From NCBI RefSeq assembly GCF_000172555.1, contig NZ_ABOX02000015.1, positions 1 through 64,000 on the forward strand: DNA of 64,000 bases, given 5' to 3'. A program made the translations under genes and the position numbers. The notes beneath the pieces were generated by a model. The model saw only the letters and a list, made by a program, of their open reading frames with translations, was not told the DNA's origin and did not search any database. The stretch is from Pedosphaera parvula Ellin514 (GTDB lineage Bacteria; Verrucomicrobiota; Verrucomicrobiia; Limisphaerales; Pedosphaeraceae). Shown piece by piece: positions 57,756 to 64,000 of this stretch; position 1 is the stretch's first letter; every line of letters begins with the position of its first letter.

Positions 57756-58869
57756 TGGTATCTCCGAAATTCAGTTTTTGTGCCTGAAGTTGGGCATGCT
57801 CATTGGATAAATGTCCGTAGACTTTGCCAATGAGAATGCCTCCATCCTGATGCCCAACCCACCGGGCGATGGTCATGTAATCGATCCCGGCCATGACGCA
57901 TTGGCTGATAAAATGGTGCCGGCAATCATGAAATCCGAACTTGGGTAGCTTAGCGGCCGTGCGGGCCAGGATAAGACTTTCCCGGAAAGTCTTCGCCGGG
58001 TGATCCTTTTCGCCGCGGCGAGGGGAAGGGAACAGCCATTCCAAGTCGGGCGTTCGGCGTGGAAGCATCTCTTTAAGCAAGCTCTCCAGTTCAGGGTTAA
58101 AATCCACGACCCGCCATTTGCGATTCTTGGAATTGCCTTCCGAACCGACGGTAAGCTGACGCTTCTCCCAATTGATGTCACTCCAGCGCAGTCGCAGGGT
58201 TTCAGCCAGGCGGGCACCGCAGTAGGTCATGAGGCGGATGTAATCGGCAAATTGCTGGCCGTTCTGCAAGGGTTCACCTTTTTCCTCAGCCAGAGCCAGC
58301 CGTCCTTCACAGAACAAAGGTTGAAGCGCCACATGGCAGAGCCGGTCGATCTCGGTGGCCGGAGTAAAATCCCGTTTGCGACCCGCCGATTTTAGTGGGC
58401 GCAGATTTTGAGTAGGGAGTTGAGTGATCCACTTTTCGTCGATGGCGCGATTCAGCACGTTGCGCAGAACTGTCACCTCCAGGTTCACTGTGCGGGCGGA
58501 ACGGCCCGCCTTCTGCCGTTTGGCGATAAAGCTGTTGATAAGCACCGGGCGGATCTGATTCAGGCGCACGTCTTTGAGGTGTTCCTTCCAGCGGTCAATG
58601 GCGTATTCCTCGGTTTCCATGGTGGAAGCTTTCTTGGCGTCTTTGGCGTGCTTATGGAACTCAAGGTAGGTGTCCGCGTATTCGGAAAATTTGGGAGTCC
58701 GTTTGAGAATGGGGAGATGGCCCTTGCGACGCGAGGCCAACAGGTCGTTCATCTTGTCCCGGGCTTGAGCCGGAGTGATGGCGTCTTCGAGTGGAACCCG
58801 GCGCACTTTTTTGTGCCCGGTCTCATGGTCTTCGATGCTCAGTTGGGCATAGTAACGACCGTTGCGCAC
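57733..58869 (-). CDS. int: Tyrosine recombinase (island integrase)
   Basis: 378 residues from GTG 58869. The N-terminal part has an arm-binding-like segment (GRYYAQLSIED), then a SAM-like core-binding domain (about 58-150; FSEYADTYLEFHK), and the catalytic domain with R220 (GARLAETLRLRW), H314-x-x-R317 (HDCRHHF), H340 (WVGHQ) and the nucleophile Y351 (KVYGH). All catalytic residues are present, so the enzyme should be active. The frame stays open upstream of the GTG (reading ...ECKRPIRGLW) up to a stop, without ATG, so the start could be elsewhere. The 164-bp direct repeat begins nine bases upstream of this GTG and runs into tRNA-Leu, its likely target. Confidence 0.92.
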   Translation of the reverse strand: MRNGRYYAQLSIEDHETGHKKVRRVPLEDAITPAQARDKMNDLLASRRKGHLPILKRTPKFSEYADTYLEFHKHAKDAKKASTMETEEYAIDRWKEHLKDVRLNQIRPVLINSFIAKRQKAGRSARTVNLEVTVLRNVLNRAIDEKWITQLPTQNLRPLKSAGRKRDFTPATEIDRLCHVALQPLFCEGRLALAEEKGEPLQNGQQFADYIRLMTYCGARLAETLRLRWSDINWEKRQLTVGSEGNSKNRKWRVVDFNPELESLLKEMLPRRTPDLEWLFPSPRRGEKDHPAKTFRESLILARTAAKLPKFGFHDCRHHFISQCVMAGIDYMTIARWVGHQDGGILIGKVYGHLSNEHAQLQAQKLNFGDTNEQAKAQ

Positions 58870-58878
58870 CCACAGTCC

Positions 58879-59042
58879 GCGAATTGGGCGCTTGCACTCA
58901 TTGATGACCTTATGGTATTGATGTTGTCGATGCTGGCAATCGCGTCTATTTTAGCTAAGAGCAACATTGCTCTGTTTGACGCAAGTTGTTGGTAATCACA
59001 TAGCCCACGTGGCGGAATTGGCAGACGCGCTAGATTCAGGTT
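58879..59042. repeat. Right copy of 164-bp island-flanking direct repeat
   Basis: Matches 5759-5922 with two differences. It covers the integrase upstream region, the perfect inverted repeat AGAGCAACATTGCTCT (58958-58973) and the 5' 40 bases of the intact tRNA-Leu. The inverted repeat is well placed to be an operator or a recombinase accessory site. Confidence 0.9.
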
Positions 59043-59087
59043 CTAGTGAGTAACATCGTACAGGTTCAAGTCCTGTCGTGGGCACCA
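59003..59087 (+). tRNA. tRNA-Leu (anticodon CAG)
   Basis: 85 bases including an encoded CCA. Acceptor stem GCCCACG/CGTGGGC, anticodon stem CTAGA/TCTAG around TTCAGGT with anticodon CAG, a long variable arm as in tRNA-Leu, and T arm CAGGTTCAAGTCCTG. It is the intact copy between the 5' half at 5883 and the 3' piece at 63981. Confidence 0.95.
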
Positions 59088-59277
59088 TCCAAGAATTGCG
59101 GCGAAAGCCGCGAAATCTCCCAAAAACCCTTTATTTTCGGCCTTTTCCGTACGCTTTGACGTTCGGCCAGCTTCGGTCAACTTTCCCCCACTTTCAGGTC
59201 TCCAAAAGGCACTCAAAGGCACTGAGGAAACCGTCGCAATTCCATGTCCCAAACCCAAACAAATAAACACTAAACGA
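59088..59277. other. tRNA-proximal noncoding DNA
   Basis: No gene. It contains AAAGGCACTC followed directly by AAAGGCACTG (about 59205-59224), a direct repeat of the sort that can bind a recombinase arm domain. It would be one edge of the small element between the intact tRNA and the 3' fragment. Confidence 0.4.
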
Positions 59278-59427
59278 ATGAAACCTAATCAAGCTGTACC
59301 GTTAATCACCGCAGCCGCTCCCATCGCTCTGGCCGCTCCTCCGGTCCTGATAATCGCAGCCGTTGGACTCGGATTTGAGAGATCGAACTCGCCAGAAGAT
59401 CCTAACCTCCTGAAATTCCAAAGCTGA
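59278..59427 (+). CDS. Possible 49-residue hydrophobic peptide
   Basis: ATG 59278 opens 49 codons encoding MKPNQAVPLI, then one Ala/Pro/Leu-rich membrane-like segment (about residues 8-31) and a polar tail. There is no clear ribosome site and no family resemblance. It could be a small membrane protein or a chance frame. Confidence 0.3.
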   Translation: MKPNQAVPLITAAAPIALAAPPVLIIAAVGLGFERSNSPEDPNLLKFQS

Positions 59428-59488
59428 ATGCGTGAAAGATGCATATGGTTTTGATGAGGATTTAAATTGCGAGCACATCCTGACTGAT

Positions 59489-62400
59489 TTACTGAGCCGC
59501 TTGGTTTTGCTTCGCCCAATCACGGACGCGCTCCGTCAACTGCTCAAGTTGTCCGGGCCGGAAGTGCATTGCTGCCATCGGGCTTTCCCATTGAAGTAAA
59601 ATGGAAATTGTCACCATCGCTCGGTCGCAAATCCGCCACTCGGGTCCGCGTATTGGTACGTCATAAACGATAGGCGTGGTGTCATCCAGCAGCGGAATTA
59701 GGTCCCGGACATGGTTCGTGGCGTATATTTTGACGAGGCTTAACATCGCCTGCTCACGAAGGTAGCTGTCCAATTGCTTGTCCTTCGCGGTGGTGAGCAA
59801 CAAGTTGCTTAGTCGTTTGGGCGCGGCCTTTTCGAGGGCAATGGTGGCCTCCGTATCGTATTCAGTGCCGCGGAGCTTGAACAGTTCGTCCACAGCAGGC
59901 GCATAGCTCATCTCTCCTAATGCCTCGATCAATGCTCCTGTCAGATTGTATTCATGGCCGGGCAATGTGATGGGCATGGCCGGCACTCGCCTCCCGACCC
60001 TCTTGCGAGCATTGGCCACGACTTCGCCTCCTATATAAATCCGCATGCTAAGGTCATCGATATCCAGAACGCGTTCCGATTGTCCGTCTCGGATGTCGCG
60101 CCTTACGATCAATGCTTGTTCTTTCACTTCCTCATCCGAGTGATTGGTGGACTGCAACTGGGTCAGAAGCCTCGCGAAAAGCACAGGCGCGGTGTTGGTT
60201 GCGCCAAGTTTTCCCAGCGAATAAACCGCCGCGGCTGCGACGATTTCATTGGTGTCGTTCAAGCGTGCCAGCAATGCGCCGCTGCTGCGGGCATCATTCC
60301 AATGAGACTCCTTGATTGCGAGGGCAGACTGCCATCGAACTCCATCATCCTGGTCGCGCAAGGCGTGCAAATAAAGGTCCTGGATGATGTCAGTTTGTTG
60401 AGGAACGCGGCTTAGGATTGCGCAATAAAAGCGCCGAGCACGGGGCGTTTGAGCGTCAAAGTTGGAAATGAAGAGGTTGGTGTCCAGCGCCGTTGGTTGC
60501 GAAACCAGGATATGCGCGGCTGAATTGGCACGAGCATCGTCCGAGGATGAAAGAAGCTGGATGAGTTGGTCTTGATGCGATTGCCACGGCAGCCGCGACA
60601 CGATTTCTGCGACTCCTTCCACGAATTCCCGGTTTTCATTTTCACCGTCTCCATGGGTCAGGATTTCCAGCAGGGCCGACAAATCTTTTTCTGTCGCTCG
60701 TGAACTCATTTGCCAAAGGGTGGTTCGGAGTTCTTCGTACCCACCGTTTCGGTCAAGGCTCTGCGCATGGGCACGTTTCAGCAACTCTGCAAAAGTCATC
60801 TCCGCGTAAAAGCTGCGCGTGAAAGGCGGCGCTGGCGGTGTTTGGCCCTTCGAGATCATTTCACGCCACGACTGATCGTCCAGCAGTTCGCTGTTCGGTT
60901 TGACAAACTCGCGATAAGTCAGCACCGCACCGCGATAAAGCTGCAGATGGTCACCATCGCGAGCGATCACGTAAAGCGATTGTGGGCGAGCGACACCGGC
61001 ATACAGCATCGAGTGCGTCCGTGGGCTTGAAAACACCCGAGAGACGATGGGAAAATCGTCGCGCGGAACTTCATAAGAATTGCCGGTATAAAAATGGAAA
61101 TGGGCGAGCGCCATTCCGTAACTGCTTATCCATTTCGCATCATCCCCCGTCAAACCAGTGCCAGTCAGTGATTTCTTTGACAGGTCAGCGAGGCGGTCAC
61201 AGATCGGAGCAAAATCATTCAGGTATTTGGGAAGATTCTGCCTTGATTCGTGGAAAAATTTAAGCATTTCCATATCAGCAGCGTTTGTTGCCTCTCCTTT
61301 CGCGCAACGTGTTTCAAACGCTTTTAGCTCCTGCTCAATCTGCTGATATGCTTGCTGGCCCTGGCTTTGTTGAAGCTGTTTCTGGTGCTGCTCGTAGATA
61401 TAATTCTGAAGAGAGTAGAGTTGTTCCAGATTTGCTGAATTTTTTTCCATTTCCTCGCGGGCTTTAGCTCCAAGGCGGGAAGCCTGCGACAGTTCCGCAA
61501 GTTTGGCTACTTTGCTCGCGGCGGCCTTGGCATCAAAAGTTTCGTCCAGACCGGCTTTTTCAAAGGCGGCAGCAGTTTGGCGCGTTAGTGCTGCGAGCTT
61601 GGAGAAAAATTCTGGATATGGTGCGACCATGCCTCGCGGAGGAGACACCATCCCCATCACGCTCATATTATTTTTCACATGCAATGCCCACGTATGCCGT
61701 TGTTCAGCCCAAGCACCAAGCTGGGTCCACAATTGTAGATCCGACCACGCCTCTGTCCGCAACGCCGCGGGTGCTTGCGAAGGCAATGGTTTTTGTAAAA
61801 GCGCGAGCAGTTGCATTGCTTCGCCGTGCAGTGAATCCGGCAAGGTCCCGCAGTCAACCTTCAGGATTGCGCTGCTGACTTCTTTTCCGAATTGTGCCTG
61901 CAAGGCGCGAATCGCGGCGGGCGAATGCAACGTGGGCGAGGCTGCCAGGAAATCGAGTCCAGACGGATACATCCGGTTCGGGATTGCTGGGTCCACCGTT
62001 TGCTGGAAACAGACGGCGCACGGCAAACGCCGAGGTGGGAGCAAACGAAAACCGCGCGTTTCCTTGGAGTATTGGGCGTACTGCTCTGGCGACAAGAATT
62101 GGTCACTCACTCGCGGCATAGGCAGTTGCGCCACCAGCTTCTTTTGGATTTCCGCGACCTTTTCGTCCGTTAGCTGAGTGGATGCACCAGTGTTGCCCAA
62201 TACAACTTTTTCCGCCGCGACATAATCGGGCACCGTCCCGTCTTCGGCGGTGGCGAGAAGAGTGTCGAATGGTTCTGACAACTGCTTCCACAAGTCCAGC
62301 AATATCGGGTCCTTATTCACCAACCGCGCCAACTCGACAGCCAACCGCGTTTCCCGCTTGTCTGCGAGGCGGAGAACAGCGCTCCCATACCATTGCCGCG

Positions 62401-63064
62401 CGGCAAAGTAATCGCTCAGTTCCAGTGACTGCGTATAGAAACTCTGCGCACGGAATTGCTCTGCCTGCAGCGGAAATCCCACCGGCATTTCCACTGTTCC
62501 CGAGCCACTCCGCAGACCATCCACGATTCGCTTTGCCGATGCCCCAAGAGATTTCCTGAATTCCTCGTCTTGCAAGCCGAGGCCAACGGATGCGTAAAGG
62601 ACGAGGTCTGGGTTTCCATTGTTTGCATCGCCTGCCGCAGCCATCAACCGACGGGATAAGCGAAGCAGCCTTTGGCTTTGGACTTCCTCGAGTTGTTTGA
62701 CGCTTTCTTCCACCAGCACATGATATGTGTGCCAGGCTGAATCGGTGGTGATGAACGACGGCAACACACTGCCCCTCCAGTCCTGACCCGTCGGCTCGGC
62801 AGTCTGGGGGCTCTTGATGTAAGGTTCAAAAATCTGGTTGAAGGCCGGGTCGGCCACCACGAAACCATTCTTCGCGAGCAGTTCCTTCGCTGCTGCGGAA
62901 CCTTGGAAGGCCTGGATGTCCTTCACTTTGTCCAGATTGTACGACTCGCACCGGGCTACTTGAGGCATCAAAGCGCACAAGCTCACCGCAAGCATCGTGG
63001 ATGCTAACCATCGCATGCTGACGACGACTGCTTTCAATCCATCAGCGACATTTTTCCATTCCAT
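59489..63064 (-). CDS. DUF3160 secreted protein with HEAT-like repeats
   Basis: About 1191 residues from ATG 63064, which has AAAGGAG six bases ahead; the signal peptide core is MRWLASTMLAVSLCALMPQV. Residues about 60-760 are DUF3160: SFITTDSAWHTYHVLVEES, CAVCFQQTVDPAIPNRMYP and FHFYTGNSYEVPRDDFPIVS. Conserved His and Asp residues suggest a metal or hydrolase site, but the activity of the family is unknown to me. The C-terminal third holds HEAT-like repeats (QDDGVRWQSALAIKE, NDTNEIVAAAAVYSLGKLGA). It is the only large gene between the intact tRNA and its 3' fragment. Confidence 0.85.
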   Translation of the reverse strand: MEWKNVADGLKAVVVSMRWLASTMLAVSLCALMPQVARCESYNLDKVKDIQAFQGSAAAKELLAKNGFVVADPAFNQIFEPYIKSPQTAEPTGQDWRGSVLPSFITTDSAWHTYHVLVEESVKQLEEVQSQRLLRLSRRLMAAAGDANNGNPDLVLYASVGLGLQDEEFRKSLGASAKRIVDGLRSGSGTVEMPVGFPLQAEQFRAQSFYTQSLELSDYFAARQWYGSAVLRLADKRETRLAVELARLVNKDPILLDLWKQLSEPFDTLLATAEDGTVPDYVAAEKVVLGNTGASTQLTDEKVAEIQKKLVAQLPMPRVSDQFLSPEQYAQYSKETRGFRLLPPRRLPCAVCFQQTVDPAIPNRMYPSGLDFLAASPTLHSPAAIRALQAQFGKEVSSAILKVDCGTLPDSLHGEAMQLLALLQKPLPSQAPAALRTEAWSDLQLWTQLGAWAEQRHTWALHVKNNMSVMGMVSPPRGMVAPYPEFFSKLAALTRQTAAAFEKAGLDETFDAKAAASKVAKLAELSQASRLGAKAREEMEKNSANLEQLYSLQNYIYEQHQKQLQQSQGQQAYQQIEQELKAFETRCAKGEATNAADMEMLKFFHESRQNLPKYLNDFAPICDRLADLSKKSLTGTGLTGDDAKWISSYGMALAHFHFYTGNSYEVPRDDFPIVSRVFSSPRTHSMLYAGVARPQSLYVIARDGDHLQLYRGAVLTYREFVKPNSELLDDQSWREMISKGQTPPAPPFTRSFYAEMTFAELLKRAHAQSLDRNGGYEELRTTLWQMSSRATEKDLSALLEILTHGDGENENREFVEGVAEIVSRLPWQSHQDQLIQLLSSSDDARANSAAHILVSQPTALDTNLFISNFDAQTPRARRFYCAILSRVPQQTDIIQDLYLHALRDQDDGVRWQSALAIKESHWNDARSSGALLARLNDTNEIVAAAAVYSLGKLGATNTAPVLFARLLTQLQSTNHSDEEVKEQALIVRRDIRDGQSERVLDIDDLSMRIYIGGEVVANARKRVGRRVPAMPITLPGHEYNLTGALIEALGEMSYAPAVDELFKLRGTEYDTEATIALEKAAPKRLSNLLLTTAKDKQLDSYLREQAMLSLVKIYATNHVRDLIPLLDDTTPIVYDVPIRGPEWRICDRAMVTISILLQWESPMAAMHFRPGQLEQLTERVRDWAKQNQAAQ

Positions 63065-63294
63065 GGTGCTCCTTTGCTTCATTGCCGCGATAATAGGACT
63101 CAGGAACCGCTTGGCAAGCCTTTCGCAGCGCGGGATCGAGTGTGACAAGGCGACCCGTGAAAAAACATTGAAGCTGTTGCCCGGCAGTGCGAGCGAACCT
63201 TATTTTCTGCAATTACTGCGTTCTGTTGTTGCGGAGAAATACGGTTGCCAGCAGTTGTAACATTTTGCGAAGCTCTGAGCAAAGGACAAGCGGC

Positions 63295-63480
63295 ATGAAT
63301 GAGGCATCCGACCAGCCTGAGAAAAAAGAAAGTTTGGAGAGTGAAAATGGGGATGCTAGGCTGCCGGATTTTGCGCCTTTTTTACGGGCAAAGCTGTCGC
63401 CCAAAAGTCGGAACCATATCCACTCAACCCGACTCAATTCACCCACGGTGGCAGCCCCTTGGAAAGCGCAAAGAAGTTGA
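63295..63480 (+). CDS. Possible 61-residue hypothetical protein
   Basis: ATG 63295 follows AAAGGA by ten bases and opens 61 codons, acidic at first (ASDQPEKKESLESENGD), then LPDFAPFLRAKLSP and a basic end. No family resemblance. It might be the start of a gene cut short by recombination, or a small protein. Confidence 0.35.
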   Translation: MNEASDQPEKKESLESENGDARLPDFAPFLRAKLSPKSRNHIHSTRLNSPTVAAPWKAQRS

Positions 63481-63777
63481 TGTAGCTTCGCAGTGCTTTC
63501 CAAGTGTTGAACTATATTGGGAACAAAATTAGCAGCGCGCTGGCCTTTTGAGAACCCTTTATTAATAAAATCCAGACGAGCACAAATCCCGGTTCAACGC
63601 CGACCGGAGATTCGAGCAGGTTTTATCGGGCGATACTTACTCCGGTACCATCTGACCGCCAGAGCACAGCGGTTGCAAACCAATTCAGGCTAATTCGCAA
63701 TAGTTCTCGCCGGGCTGACGCCCATTGCGAAAGCAGCATCGCACCCGCCGAAAAAGGCCAAAAGCGCTGCACAAATC
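63481..63777. other. Gene-free DNA near the right junction
   Basis: About 300 bases with no supported gene, leading into short repeated CCGCACA units. Confidence 0.4.
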
Positions 63778-63842
63778 CCGCACAGAATAATGCCAATATT
63801 ATGTGCCGCACAATTACCGCACAATGTTCCATTACCGCACAA
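63778..63842. repeat. Iteron-like CCGCACA repeats with inverted repeat
   Basis: CCGCACA occurs at 63778, 63806, 63817 and 63836; two copies share the longer ATTACCGCACAA (63813-63824 and 63831-63842). Between the first two lies an imperfect inverted repeat CACAGAATAAT...ATATTATGTG. It is 140 bases from the tRNA 3' fragment, where recombinase arm sites would lie. Confidence 0.55.
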
Positions 63843-63980
63843 AAGCGCACGCAAAAAACATCACATGATTTCCCATAGACGCGAATAAGCTATTGTTTTG
63901 CAATGCTATCCATGCTTTACTGTGTATTGGTAGTCGCACCAAAGCGCAACTATGAGCAACACCGAAAACACCTCTCAATT

Positions 63981-64000
63981 AGGTTCAAGTCCTGTCGTGG
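63981..64000 (+). pseudogene. 3' fragment of tRNA-Leu (cut by window end)
   Basis: The last 20 bases are identical to 59062-59081, the T arm and part of the acceptor strand of the intact tRNA-Leu. The preceding bases do not match a tRNA. It may be the attR of an element or the old chromosomal 3' end of the tRNA; its continuation is outside the window. Confidence 0.8.

Noticed and set aside
58408-58995. Plus-strand frame opposite the integrase ending in a hydrophobic tail near the tRNA
   Set aside because: Antisense to the integrase; its end is duplicated at 5759 only because the DNA repeat is duplicated.
63778-63842. CRISPR array
   Set aside because: The repeated units are only 7-12 bases with irregular spacing, and no cas gene is present.

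Overview
The window looks like a chromosome segment of a free-living Verrucomicrobiota bacterium (Limisphaerales/Pedosphaera-like; inferred from gene content only). Typical traits are many large secreted beta-helix and autotransporter-repeat proteins, several stand-alone type II pseudopilins with the N-terminal [16 protein letters not shown] signature, fibronectin III modules, split two-component systems with helical-wheel LuxR regulators, and a DUF3160 protein. No rRNA, CRISPR array or intact transposase gene was seen.

Layout. 1-2291 holds the end of a dTDP-rhamnose operon: partial rfbA, an epimerase/reductase resembling the plant NRS/ER enzyme, and rfbB. A kelch/FnIII/LamG secreted protein follows (2589-5708). 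At 5759-5922 lies one copy of a 164-bp direct repeat ending in the 5' half of a tRNA-Leu(CAG) gene. The second copy (58879-59042) leads into the intact tRNA-Leu, next to an intact tyrosine recombinase gene. A 20-base 3' piece of the same tRNA forms the very end of the window. About 53 kb therefore sits between two tRNA-linked repeats, like a genomic island, and a further 4.9 kb between the intact tRNA and the 3' piece looks like a second, smaller insertion.

Inside the island, 6473-7085 is a dead integrase. 7358-17281 carries two giant autotransporter-repeat proteins, one fused to a sialate O-acetylesterase-like domain, each followed by a pseudopilin. 17292-23635 carries a DUF5010-like modular protein and a GH87-like beta-helix enzyme. 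23689-33192 carries two histidine kinase/response regulator pairs around a GH71/99-like enzyme and a pseudopilin. 33640-39388 carries a broken secreted-protein gene, a pseudopilin, a small beta-helix protein and a second GH71/99-like enzyme. 39447-52468 carries three paralogous GH87-type enzymes, a triple-repeat putative glycan-binding protein and another secreted protein. 52648-57267 is an overlapping operon for a GH65 phosphorylase, a sugar transporter of the SLC45/GPH kind and beta-phosphoglucomutase.

How the genes fit together (inference). GH87 and GH71 are the alpha-1,3-glucanase families. GH65 phosphorylases split alpha-linked diglucosides such as nigerose into glucose and beta-glucose-1-phosphate, and beta-phosphoglucomutase turns the latter into glucose-6-phosphate. 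The island thus reads as a complete pathway for using alpha-1,3-glucan (fungal cell wall glucan, nigeran or bacterial mutan): extracellular cleavage, import, phosphorolysis, and sensing by two kinases. Seven gene starts in the right part of the island are preceded by the same 18-bp palindromic element in the same orientation, which is either a shared operator or a REP-like repeat family.
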